Shown one piece after another: positions 37,156 to 47,935 of a DNA stretch of 64,000 nt (within the stretch, counting starts at the first letter, position 1; every line of letters begins with the position of its first letter). The stretch comes from Pyrrhosoma nymphula (taxonomy: Eukaryota; Arthropoda; Insecta; Odonata; Coenagrionidae): positions 179,994,386 to 180,058,385 of the forward strand of contig OY754327.1 of NCBI GenBank assembly GCA_963573305.1, read 5' to 3'. The translations under genes were made by a program, and so were the position numbers. The notes below the pieces were generated by a model. It had not been told where the DNA came from, did not search any database, and worked only from the letters and a program-made list of their open reading frames with translations.

Positions 37156-37784
37156 TGCAAAGTACCTCGGAGTAATACTAGACAACAGATTAAACTTTAA
37201 AAACCACACAAATTCAGTAATAGCGAAAACCATAGGGATGCGGGCAACCCTATCGCCTATACTAAAAAGTAATGCCACGCCCAACACGGTTGAGAAAAGG
37301 ATATACGAAACATACATAAGACCAATAATTCTATACGCCACGCCGGCATGGGCTGGACTAGCTTCCAAGGGAACAATGGAAAAACTCCTAAAAACCGAAT
37401 GAAGGTGCTTAAAATCCTTTTTTAAAATACGCTGGGGAACAAAAAACGAACTGGTATATAAATACACAAAATTAACGGATATTAAGAGTAAAATTAAAGA
37501 ACAATCACTTTCGTACTATAAAGCACTAAAAGACAGTGATACGGAAATAATAAGGGCAATTGGCGAGGACCAAAAATCAACCTGGGACATTACAAAAAGA
37601 CCAATAGATATATTAAAAACGTAAAAGAAAAGAAAACTATTATTGGCAGGGAGATACAATAATACGGGCAACCAAACAACAAACTAAAAGACGGGCCACA
37701 GAGAAAAAGCCGACAAAAAAAATATAAAGTCAGGCATCCTCTGAAAACAGCTGCTTTCGCGGCAAAGGACACTGATGATGATGA
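37156..37784 (+). mobile_element. 5'-truncated LINE nested in the larger LINE
   Basis: A 629-bp insertion bounded by the exact 11-bp target duplication TGATTTTACTC (37145-37155 and 37785-37795). It ends in a (GAT)n-type tail just before the right duplication. It contains only the C-terminal part of a LINE polyprotein (37160-37624). Severe 5' truncation plus a target duplication is the normal outcome of target-primed reverse transcription. Confidence 0.9.
37160..37624 (+). pseudogene. Jockey/I/CR1-type LINE polyprotein, C-terminal fragment
   Basis: One frame runs from 37160 to a stop at 37622-37624, interrupted once by TGA at 37400-37402. It starts KYLGVILDNRLNFKNHTNSV, continues AKTIGMRATLSPILKSNATP and then IYETYIRPIILYATPAWAGL. 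This is the familiar region downstream of the reverse transcriptase in Jockey-like LINEs (YLG-x-x-LD ... IRP-x-x-x-YA-x-P-x-W). The single stop in about 154 codons suggests modest age. The endonuclease and the catalytic RT motifs are absent because of 5' truncation. Confidence 0.85.
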
Positions 37785-38259
37785 TGATTTTACTCGCAGT
37801 ATAAAGTCGTGCACAAAAAGCGGTGGTATCTAAAGGGTGTCAGGGGACATCCTTGAGTAAGAGGGCTCTAAAATTCTACGGAAACCCGAGATGTTGCCGT
37901 GACTTAGCGAATGGCTACCTCCAACTAATAGTCAGCCAGTAACCCGGAGGAGGGGGCACTAGCCCTCCTTCACATGAGTGCAGGTGACCACCAAGTGACT
38001 CTCATTACACTACTCGCACGGTAAGTAATTAACTTTAATGGCTGTATTACTGCGAGGTTGCAACGGTTGAAGCAAGGGGAAACCACCACGATACTATCCC
38101 GAGGAGAAGTATCTCTTCAACTATTTCTCTTATACGTGAATGATAGAAGACGTGATGGAATTCTCTCGAGAAAAAATATTCCGGAGTAAAGTAGTTTCCC
38201 ATTTGAATCTCGCGGGGACAACTCTAGAGAGTACATCAGTCAAGAACGATAAGCAACAT

Positions 38260-38880
38260 TTTAGGATTGGCACCTGGAACATAAGATCGCTTCGAGGGTG
38301 AGGACGACTTGAAAATCTGAAAATGGAGATGAGGAGAATAGGTCTGGATTTTGTAGGTATTAGTGATATGAAATGGCTCGAAAAAGAGAACTTCTGGAGC
38401 GGCAGCTACCGGATTACCCACTCTGGATCTAGGAATGGAAACGTAGGTGTTGGAAAAGTACTCAGGAAAAGTAGCGGCAAGCGAGCGAGAAGCTATCCTC
38501 AACAGGTACAATGAAAGGATTGCTACATTAGAAACGATACCCAAGGACACATTTGGGGTGGAGGTATTTAGGCCCACATCAGATTACGAGGATGACGAAG
38601 TAAAAAAAATGGACGATGGAATTGATGAAGTGATAAGAAATGTAAAAGGGAATGAAAATCTGATAATTCTTGGAAACTGGAAGGCGGTGGTAGGGGAAGG
38701 CCTAAGAAGATACGACCGTAGGGAAGTATGGTTTGGGAAAACGGAACAATAGAGGAAAGAGACTGATTGAGTTCTGCGTACAAAATGGTCTTATCGTCAC
38801 AAACACATTGCTTGGCAACCACCCACTAGGAAGATACACGTGGAAAATGTCGGAAGAAGATTCCAAATTGATTATATATT
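38260..38880 (+). pseudogene. Apurinic-type LINE endonuclease, catalytically broken
   Basis: The frame from 38260 reads FRIGTWNIRSLRG, a stop, then GRLENLKMEMRRIGLDFVGI, the start of an AP-endonuclease-like domain (TWN motif present). After a shift near 38450, a second frame gives RPTSDYEDDEV and LIILGNWKAVVGEG. The family normally has GDWNA or GDFNA at that place; here both the aspartate and the asparagine are changed (GNWKA), which should kill the nuclease. A third segment near 38760-38860 gives LIEFCVQNGLIVTNTLLGNH followed by RYTWKM. In an active element this domain nicks the target DNA. Confidence 0.85.
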
Positions 38881-39579
38881 TATTATAAAAGCGATTTAGA
38901 AATCAAGTGAAAGATTGAAAGAACCACCCTGTTTCGGATATATCAACTTGGTCATCATGAAATGTCAGCTTAAGTTTACAAACCTAAAAAAGATCAACAA
39001 ATAGTGCCTGACGTGGGGAGACACTGAAAGAAAAAGAACAGAGATGGCCTATCACAATATTTTAGACATAGCCGAAAAGGATGGAAACGATAAAAAATCA
39101 ATCAAAGAGAGATGGCTAAAGATTAAAAAATTAATTCTTTATGCAGCAGAAGTGAACGTAGGAAGGAGAAAAACGGAGAATCGTAAGCCTTGGATTACAC
39201 AGGAAGTACTGGGCTAAATGGATGAAAGATGAAAGTACAAAACTTGAAAACAGAAGAAAGGCAGCTGAATTATAAGATAAAATTAAATACAATCAGTCGT
39301 AAATCAAAGAATGACAGAGAATAATGGAGAAAAATCTTATGCAAATCTGTCTCAGGGAAAAGTTGCAGCTGCTTACAGAACTGTAAAGAGTTACTTCAAA
39401 GAACACCTAAGACAATGAAATACGGAGAGAAGAAAATTTAATTCTCATTGTAAATTAAGAAAAAGCGTAGAGATGGAAAGAGTACCTGAAGAAACTTGCA
39501 GGATTCTAGAGAATGAAGATACAGTGTATGAAGATGAAAAAGGATACCCCAAATTAAGATAAAAAATTGATGCTGCAGT

Positions 39580-40990
39580 GAAAGTCTTGAGAGAGAAAGG
39601 CGGCAGGAATTTATGGAAATCCCTTGGAGTTCCTTACGTAAGCAGGAGTGAGGACTCTGAATAAGCTCTACAGCTTAATTTGTGATTTCTACCAACTCGG
39701 TAATTTCCAATGGGCTTTAAAAAGAATGTAATCATCCCTATCTCAAAGAAGAAAAGAGCCGAGAGATGCGAATATTATGCCTTACTGAAATAGAGAAAAA
39801 GTAGCCTTACAGCACATGGACCGAAAATGTTGTCCAGAATTATCTGTTTATTACATGAATAAAGATGGAACAGGAGATGGAAGAATTACTGGGTGAAGAC
39901 CAATTCGGTTTCAGAAAAAGTAGGGGAACGAGAGAAGATAATATTTAAGCCAAGAAGGACCAGCCCATATATCGACCTAGAAAAAGCCTTTTGTGGATTG
40001 GAACAGAATGTTGACTAAACTAATGAGCTTAGGACTGTCATTTAATGACACAAGAGTAATATATAGAATATATAAAGAACAGCCGGCAGTGATTAAATGT
40101 GACGGTAATGTGAAGGAAGAAGCAAAATTCGGAAAAGGATGATCTTTGTCATCCATTATCATCGATATTTACATAGATAAATCTAAAAATGAAATAAAGG
40201 AAAATAAAAAACGGATAACAAGTGAATGGAGAAAAAATAAGCATGTTCCACTTCGCTGATGACCTAGCAATGCTGGCAGAGAAGAAAGAAGATCTGACGA
40301 GAATCCTGAACTGAATGGACAAAACTATCAAGAAATACAACTTGAAGATTAATGCTCAGAAAACCAATATTTTGGCTGCTGGAAGAAATCAAGGAGAGAG
40401 AATCACCGTCAAACTTAGGCAGCAGAACTTGTGCGAGTGGGATAATTTTGCTATCTTTGAAGCTAGATCACCAGCGACGGAAGAAGCAAGAGAGATATTT
40501 TGAGCAGGATAGCCCAAGCAAATGCATCCTACCAGAAGGAGAGACTGCTGACAGCTGGTAACACAAGAATGGGAGTACAGAAGCACTTTGTTATAACACA
40601 TATTTGGGACATGCTTTAATATGTCAGTGAAACCTGGACAATAACAGCTACAGAGCAAAAGAGATTCGAAGCAATGGAGATCTGTTGCTGTCGAAGAATG
40701 AAGAGGAATAAATGGATGGAGATAATCATCAATGAAGAGTTTGAGAGAAAAGAAGTTAAATGGAAACTCGGGGAAGAAGAAGAGACAAACATATTGTACA
40801 CATTTTGCGACACTATAGCAAATTGAAAACAATAATGGAATGAGAAATAAGTGGGAAGAATTACAGAGAAAGACCAAGAATGGAATACATCAGACGAGGG
40901 ACGTCAATGAGAAAATATTATGCAGGAATGAAGCGGTTGGCAGATAGGAGATCGAAGGGGAGAGCTGCAGCAAACCAATCTTCGAATCAA
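39580..40990 (+). pseudogene. LINE reverse transcriptase and C-terminal region, broken
   Basis: Several short frames give successive RT blocks: RPYIDLEKAF near 39964, WNRMLTKLMSLGLSFNDTRV, IYRIYKEQPAVIKCDGNVKE, and the catalytic box FHFADDLAMLAEKKEDLTRI with FADD at 40252-40263. Then comes TIKKYNLKINAQKTNILAAG. Later pieces include HIWDML, SETWTITATEQKRFEAMEI and EIIINEEF, typical of the post-RT region of this LINE group. The catalytic aspartates are kept although the surrounding frame has many stops. The frame ends near 40980 just before the TGATGATGATGATG tail. Confidence 0.85.
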
Positions 40991-41008
40991 TTACAGCTGA
41001 TGATGATG

Positions 41009-41295
41009 ATGCTATATTAACATACGATACACCATGCGATATAAAAAATGTTGCAGCACATGCGGTAAAACACTACGTAATGCGATATTTTTCAATAATA
41101 TACAGTTAAATGTGATATTCGATATCATTTTACATTTTATATTAGGCACATCATGCGAAAAGAATTAACAAAAACTGTAAACTGTGAAATTGTAATAAAA
41201 ACTATACTAGATACCACGCGAGATGTGCCATTACATGGTGATATGCGATATGAAACGATATTAAGCGATGTCTTACGATACCATGCTATATTCAA
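41009..41295. repeat. Degenerate GATAT-rich repeat, right half
   Basis: It starts inside the right target-site duplication and continues the GCGATA / ACGATA / GATATT texture seen at 36806-37052. Removing the LINE pair joins the two halves seamlessly at ATGCTATAT. Confidence 0.6.
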
Positions 41296-43491
41296 TCAAT
41301 GAAAATGTAGTGTAGGACATTTTATTTTAAGACATTATTATATGAAAAAAACACAACTAAATATATTATACGTGAAATACCAAATTTTTATTTTCCTCAA
41401 ATCGATTTTCATACAACTGTCTATAAATGACGGAATTTTAGTTTTTCCGTAAAATTTTAGCGTTTTTTTCCTCCTTTTTGAGGTTAGAACTATGTCAACT
41501 CCCATAATTGGCCTCGAGAACGCGATTATGCCAACAAATGAAGTTGACGTATGATTGAGATCAATAATTTTAAATTGAAGATGTAATGATGATTTTTTAA
41601 GTAAGTTAAGACCTCAATTAAGGCTAATCATTTTAAATTTTATTTTTTACTCTAACTATTACTCTTGCCTGGCAGATGCCTACGGCCTTAAGACAGGGGG
41701 CACTCTATTGCCCAATCTGATTCATGTATGGATGTGCATTGAAAATTTCGTCGTGTTAAGCGGTGAATTGCTATAATTCATGCGTAAATGCATAAACAAG
41801 AGATGGGGACAAGGCCCCTGCTGAAATTCCGAGCTTACATTCTCGCATTGTGAAAACAGATGCTACTTCAAATTTTGCAATAAAAAGCTTCGTGTAAAAC
41901 GGCTTAAACGGAATGGGTCATTCCATTTTAAATCGTCCATTTTTTCGAAAACATGGCGCCTCACCATCTCAGATATCAACGAAAGTCAGGACGTGGGTAG
42001 TGCCTACCCTTGTGACCCATAATCCGTTGACTAAATTCACAGAAAAAAAAATTCCCCTGAGTCATAGGCAAATGTACAACACTTGGACGCTTAAAAAATG
42101 TCATTTTACGCCCTATTTGTACAAGCTCCAGCAAACTTATTTTACTAAGCACAAATATTAAAATGGTATCAGTGGAAAGGTAAAAGACTATACTTGATAC
42201 TATTGATCTTTAATGTTGACTTTGTGCAAGTTTAAATGCTTCGTCAACTGCTCTAAGTCAAAGTTCAAAATGCTGTTTTTTCGTAACATTGGGCAATAAA
42301 TAAACCCAAAAGGTCTTCAATTAACAGAATATTTTTCTCGTCTTAATACTCACGCCTATGTAGTACATTATTTAAAAATGAAATATGGATTTTAACCAAC
42401 CATCACCGAGGAAGTATCTCAAGAGTTTCAAGTCTTTACTGTAATGAAATAATTATGATTAAATATCTTTGATAAATATTTATTTTGGTTACTTTGTCGC
42501 TAAAAAAAACATTGCGAAATTTAACGAAGAAATTATCAATGTATTTATTAAGTGCTATTTTAATGTAACTGGGAGATATATTGACATTTTATTGCATAAA
42601 ATACAATAGAAAGGAGTCTTTTAATTGAGAAATGCATAAATAGTGTATATTATAAGACTTTCAAACTTCAGGTTAATTAAAGGTATGCGGGTACAGGTAA
42701 GAATTATTAATTCCAAAACAAATACTGAGTGTTTTGAAACAAATATTGAATAGGCTTGTCATTGTTCTTTAAACATTTTAAACACCTGTGAATTCATTAC
42801 AGATGTAAAAGTTAATGTGCAAAAAATTTCATCCTAATCTGCACTCACCACGAACGTATTCTCGTCATTCACATGGAAATCAGGCAAGACAAATTTACTG
42901 CATTCCTTAAGAAAATACAATTTGGACTTTTAAATGTGTCCGAATCCATCATATCAAACATTTAAAAAATGTTGTGCCTATTAATATATTCCTATAACTT
43001 TAAGTACTGTTCCATTGTTATTATTTCAAGTACGTCGGTGCGGCCTTTACCTTCTATTTGGAACATGTGAATTCGCATCACCTATTATAGGTACATGCGC
43101 CCATTACTTGAATGACCATGCAAAACACGTAAACCATATCTATTGGTAAGAAATTTTTTAAGTCGTAATGCAGAATTTACATTTTTTTAGCCGAGTGAAA
43201 CGTCTTTGAACATGGACCGTATTGTCAACTGTGACAAAAAAAACCCCTAATATTTGCAACAAGTTGAAATATAAATTTACAAAGTTTAGTTACCATTTTA
43301 CAATAGAGTATGGATACTATTACACATGTTCGATTTTACACTAATGGCACATCTATTTAAGAAGTAAATATGATGGAAGTGTCGGTAAAATAAAATAAAA
43401 AACAAATATTCCATGAAAACTCATCAATCAGGTTTAGAATTTCATAAGCTTTTCCCTTGCTTGCTATATGCAAGCACTTTTTATACGTTTA

Positions 43492-43534
<43 letters not shown>

Positions 43535-44380
43535 GAGCTGCACCTGTCTTTACAGTAACTCACTCACTAACTGACGCATAGAAAGTTTTAGGCACTTACA
43601 GTTGACCTACGAGCTTAAAATTTGGTAGGTGGGATGGTTTTGTCCCATAACTGCCAAAAAAAACTCCAGAAAAGTAGACCGCATTTGAGTCCAGAAAAGG
43701 ATTTTGATCCCATACCGGAATATCATGGGAATCAATGGGAAGTACCACACAAGACACCTAATTTTACGACTTTGAGCAGGGTGCACAGGTTGCATGCTGT
43801 TTCATATGCTACTAAAATGAAATGCAATGCAATTTTTTTTTGTAATTAGTAAGGATTATTAAAGGATAGCGTAGAAACACAAACTTAATTCAACGTGCAA
43901 GTTATCATTATCGGAATATTAAAGGTTGCAGAACTTAACTTAAATATTGCTCTATTTATCACAAAGACGCTTTCTTTTGCTATTCACGAGGATTGATGAG
44001 AAAATAAAAATTTTATTTTAAACTTTTTAATGTTTATTTCGGAATAATAGGTCAATAGTTTCAGCATACAGATGATCCGTTATTTTGCATACGAATTAAA
44101 TTTCACCCACCTAAAATATTTCAAGATCTATTTCATTCACCGGGTAGTTTTGATTGCAAGAAGATATTTTGTCCTACTTGGGAATTATAAGGAAACATGT
44201 AATAGACTTAAAGTTTACCTACCATTTATGCAATAATTCATTCAAGGAATTATAAATCAGAAAACCCGCTCCTAAATGGATTTTTTACTCATATTTTCTC
44301 CAACAGAAATAATTGTTTCTCAAGAAGAAACGCATACACTTAATTGCTCAACAAACAATTCAAGAATTATAAAAGATACT
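41296..44380. other. Gene-less AT-rich stretch
   Basis: No gene is supported. An 82-codon frame at 41913-42161 and overlapping frames at 43607-43849 have no recognised domain. The (AT)18 microsatellite is listed separately. Confidence 0.45.
43495..43530. repeat. (AT)18 microsatellite
   Basis: Thirty-six bases of uninterrupted AT alternation, flanked by ATGC on the left and GCAC on the right. Likely length-variable. Confidence 0.95.
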
Positions 44381-44555
44381 AGTACTCATGGTGAAAAACA
44401 ACTTAGTACTTTTCTACAATATTTTTTATTGTACGACGCGTTTCACTGCTTTACGGTATCGCCAGGTACAGAAGTTTGTTTCTTAAAGCGGTGAAACGCG
44501 TCGTACATTAAAAATGTTGTAGAAAAGTACTGAGTTGTCTTTCACCATGAGTGCT
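44381..44555. mobile_element. Long hairpin made of two inverted Penelope-type tails
   Basis: The arms 44381-44453 and 44484-44555 are reverse complements over about 72 bp with few differences, around a 30-nt loop. Both arms carry GAAACGCGTCGTAC followed by an A-rich stretch and then TTGTAGAAAAGTACT. The same layout (GAAAC, a GT-rich block, AAT-rich, TTGTGGAAGTA) is seen in the Penelope-like tails at 63.3 and 63.9 kb. On the minus strand the left arm plus loop reads CTGGCGA, a stem, then GAAAC, a degenerate hammerhead core. It appears to be a tail-to-tail Penelope-like remnant with no coding part between. The 72-codon frame running into it from 44276 is not a gene. Confidence 0.7.
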
Positions 44556-44934
44556 GATGTAAAACTTCTACGCTGTGAAGCCTGCCACGGTCAGGTTTAT
44601 ACATTAGATACATTTAGCACCTAAACAAATCACATTCCAAGCATCGCACATGCCTAGGCAAAATATTTATGCCAAATATTCGGCATCCTTCCATGCTCGA
44701 AGAGTTTATTTGAAAATTATATTTATCCCCACACCGTTTAATAGTATTTTTCTATCTACTAGCCTAATTTAGCCACAATATTTCCCATAGAAAGAAATGA
44801 TAAGTCATCATTATAGCCCTACAATAGAATTTGCAATATGAGGAAGGCAAGATGCACATCCTAAAGAAGCTGAGCAGAGATATAACCGCGTTATAAAATA
44901 ATAAAGCACATACAGCTTGGAATAAATTGCCACG

Positions 44935-45030
44935 AGAAAGAAATCAGGGCAGACCTTGACAGGGAATGGGACCACGAACCTTTGGCTTGCAGAGTTAAGG
45001 CACTGACCTTCACTGGCGCTTCTACTACGA
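44935..45030 (-). repeat. Possible tRNA-derived SINE fragment
   Basis: On the minus strand, GTCAGTGCCTTAACTCTGCA, then AGCCAAA, then GGTTCGTGGTCCC (B-box-like, at 44968-44980). The order resembles an A-box region, an anticodon region and a B box of a tRNA-derived SINE head. Stem pairing is poor, so it is either a decayed SINE or coincidence. Confidence 0.35.
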
Positions 45031-46061
45031 TATAATTAGGATAAAAAATTCCATAAACCAAAACGAAATCTGATATTGTGAAAAATAATATCACTAGGCA
45101 ACGAGGTTCAACGAAGAAGCGCCAGAAGCATATAAGGGATTTCAAATAGAGTAAATGATACAGGAAAAGCTCATGATGCTGGGTTGCAAATGTATTTTTT
45201 ACAGTGTCTCTCACTGATATATATATATACACAGTATACACAACTCATCGTTATCAATTATTGCAAATAAATTGATTTTAATTACGCCTAAAAGCAAAGA
45301 GCAATAGTTATTTTTGGTTCAGTAATTTTATTTAATTCCTAATTCAATCATTGTATAATTTTATTTTAATGCCGAAGAAAAGTTCAATGCGTCATATAAA
45401 TATGATGCCAATATATATGCCCATATTCATACCACAGTAGTTCATTTATTTTTGGCAAGGATAGGAAACTGCTACAGTACACGGGTTTTGAATAATGGAA
45501 AGTAGGTTGTAATGGTTATCAGCAATAATTTTAGGTAAATTCTCTCAAAAACCAACTTAAGTTGTCTCATGAAAGTAGTTCTTCCATACTTCGAGCGCAA
45601 GTTATACCTTTTTATAGCGCGTTGTGCAACACGGCAACAATCTGCGTCGTGGCTCCTCGTTCTCTGTCTTCCAGGAAGAGGGCGTTATTTTCAGAATTCT
45701 CAGGATGGGCAAGCCGAGTCCAAAACATGAGGGGATAGAGATGCAGGTGGGGTGAATAATGAGCTTGCCAGCCTCATTTCGTGTCGAAAGGTGGAATCAT
45801 TTTTGTTGTCATCCAAACAGGCATTAGATTCACGAAGGAAGTACGATCCCTTTATCTAAACTCAGTTCAAAACTCCTCTAGGTAAAGGTACTGTCAGTCA
45901 GATAGGACATCTAGTTATGAAAAGCTGGTTGCTACATTAATTTAAGTAAATACCACAGAAATAGGAAATATCTCATCACGGCCACTTTATGTGGAAAATA
46001 ATAATACAGTCTTTTTTGGGGATTTCTGTCACGAAATAGAATCTATTAGGCAGTGCTATAT

Positions 46062-46108
46062 TTAGCCAACTAAAGATGCACTGCCGCAGTGCACCTTTAG
46101 TTGGCTAA
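46062..46108. repeat. 47-bp near-perfect palindrome
   Basis: TTAGCCAACTAAAG at 46062-46075 begins a 23-nt arm that is repeated inverted at 46086-46108 with one mismatch, around a single central base. It would form a long hairpin with virtually no loop, or a cruciform. Short AGGCA/TGCCT pairs lie just outside. Confidence 0.85.
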
Positions 46109-46329
46109 GTTGCCTTTTATCTTCCCAAAGGTAATTTAATTAATTAGGCAACGGCATTGTAGTTCAATTTCCTCATTAGAAAAGGATAGTTCTAAAGTTT
46201 AAGTGGTACATTAATGGATGAAAAATTAAAGCTATATAAAATAAGCAATGCTAACAGAAAAGTTTGGTAGCAATAGAAATGAGGTTTCATGGATAATCAC
46301 CGACAAAGAAGTCCCTCTAGGAGCTGGGG

Positions 46330-46606
46330 AAAACGATGCGTGATGAAAATTGTGAATTAGATTTTATAAAGTTATAGAACACATAACACATTCTGAGACC
46401 TTAAGGCCTCTCTAAAACTAGAATGAGATAAGAAATGAGGGAGAATATCGTCACGGAAGAACAAGGATAGGATACCTCAATCAAATAATATCGGATGTTA
46501 AAATAAGGAATAATGTGGGAATTAAGACTTCATCTCAAATTGGAGGAATGGGAGAGCTGCAGAAAATCAGTCTTCGGATTGATAACTGCTGACGATGAAA
46601 ATTAGA
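46330..46606 (+). pseudogene. LINE 3'-end fragment, same group as the 38-41 kb element
   Basis: From 46438 the frame reads EGEYRHGRTRIGYLNQIISD followed by VKIRNNVGIK, matching the C-terminal GRPR-x-x-Y-x-x-Q segment of this LINE group. The next 80 bp continue in another frame as GRAAENQSSD, and the end is GCTGACGATGAAAA, a decayed version of the trinucleotide tail. Upstream similarity is weak from about 46330 (HILRP). No endonuclease or RT core is present. Confidence 0.7.
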
Positions 46607-46849
46607 TTATAATTGCTGCTGTGAATGAGGGAAAATTGTATTTGTTTTTCTCCCGCTGCGATTAATGTTGAGTAATCGTGCACTCATTGGTTGCTCCCAC
46701 AACCCTCACACATGATTGCTGAATATTTATTACGGGGACCTGAAATTAATAGCGTAGGGAACCTGCGTGGTATAGAGAGAGTACATACTGTATACTGTAA
46801 GTCCCACGACCTCTTGCATAGGCATATCTAGGGGTCCACGCTCCAGCAG

Positions 46850-47480
46850 TCGTGTAGAGCTCCCAAGAAAAAAGCGCGCGCGCGAATCAAGGGGAAGCGC
46901 CAGGTGGCTAGGCCACCCTTGGCGGATCCACGAATGAGAGAGAGTGAGTGAACGAACGCACTTGGCGGGCAACCACCGCCGACGCGACCGCAAGTGCTCG
47001 CGGGCGGCGAGATCACCCCCGTTTTGGCCCGAGACGCCACTGCACGAGTGCGCTCGGCGGAGGGAGGAGGGTCAAGGAAGAGAGGGAGTCACCGGGGAGA
47101 CGCGGAATGGCTAGCAACGGAGAGGGAGATAAATAGAGTGAGTGGGGGGGGGGGGGGGAGGAAAAAATGCGAATCGGATGGCGTTCGCCCTTTTAAAGCG
47201 GCGGCAGAGAGCTCAGCTGCTGGCTGGATGCGTGTGTGTGTGCGTATATCCGTCAAAGTACGTTCACCGTGCGTTAGTTGCTCGTGAATCAGCAAAACCG
47301 ATTCGGGAAAAGTTTTGCGCGCGCCAAAAGAAAATGATTCAGAAATTGCGAAAAAAAAACAAGGGACTCTTAGGGGGGCTGCATTTTACACAACTCCTCA
47401 ATATTCCCAAAATCGAATGGACGGAGAGAAATCTCGCGCGGTGGAGGGGTCGATGAACGAGGCTCTCGATCTTTCTCGTC
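46850..47480. promoter_or_regulatory. CpG-rich island, possible regulatory region
   Basis: CpG dinucleotides are frequent against the AT-rich surroundings. It contains an alternating GC run (46874-46884) and a 15-base G run (47144-47158). No initiator, exon or conserved peptide could be recognised, so promoter function is only a possibility. Confidence 0.25.
47144..47158 (+). repeat. Poly-G run of 15
   Basis: Fifteen consecutive G residues followed by AGG. It could support a G-quadruplex and is a likely place for sequencing length error. Confidence 0.9.
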
Positions 47481-47871
47481 GCCCACTCTGCCCCACAATG
47501 ACGATATATTGCGCGTTTGTGAATCATCACGGGGAGCTGAAAGAAAAAGGATAAAAGCTCACGGTCGAATTTGACTTTGACGTATAAAATATCTCGTGAA
47601 AAATGCGCGTAGGTGTATAGCAGAAAGGGCCCCTTATAAAAATAAACTGTGAAAATCTAATTTATCAATAAGGTGGAAACAAGAAATCCAGAGGAAATAC
47701 AAATACATATACTAATGGTAACCTAAAACGCTTACCTACAAAGAAACACCTTGTGAGGCTTCGCCTCTAACAATCCTGACAAGCATTAGCGATTTATGCA
47801 AATGCATCAATAGTTGTAGTTACCTATACTAACTGTAACAGAGTATAGTGTAATGCATGTTGGTGACTGCT

Positions 47872-47935
47872 CAGCCCCTGCCACATACCCTTGAGGTGGT
47901 TTGCAGGTTATTTTGTAGATGCGGATAAAAGCATT
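47872..47935 (+). repeat. Dispersed repeat fragment, copy 2
   Basis: Matches 16110-16172 over about 55 bp, as described there, ending in TTTTGTAGATG. Two copies 32 kb apart show that the family is dispersed. Confidence 0.5.

Larger units (their letters stand above)
37053..41008 (+). mobile_element. Near full-length RTE-like LINE, with a nested insertion
   Basis: A non-LTR retrotransposon bounded by the 9-bp duplication ATGCTATAT (37044-37052 and 41009-41017; the first bases at the right end merge with the GATGATG tail). A roughly 0.5-kb 5' leader is interrupted by a second LINE (37156-37784). One decayed reading frame follows, with apurinic-type endonuclease then reverse transcriptase, and the 3' end is a short run of TGA/GAT trinucleotides. 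Without the nested piece the element is about 3.3 kb. That size, the single EN-RT frame and the trinucleotide tail fit the RTE group, though clade assignment needs a tree. Many stops and frameshifts make it inactive. Confidence 0.82.
44556..46329. other. Gene-less AT-rich stretch
   Basis: No gene is supported; the 116-codon minus-strand frame at 44891-45241 overlaps a tRNA-like repeat. It contains a short AT run near 45220-45230 and the palindrome at 46062-46108. Confidence 0.45.

Noticed and set aside
37150..37467. 105-codon minus-strand frame
   Set aside because: Antisense shadow of the nested Jockey-like LINE fragment.
40389..40877. 162-codon minus-strand frame
   Set aside because: It is the antisense of the LINE post-RT region, whose plus-strand translation matches the LINE group.
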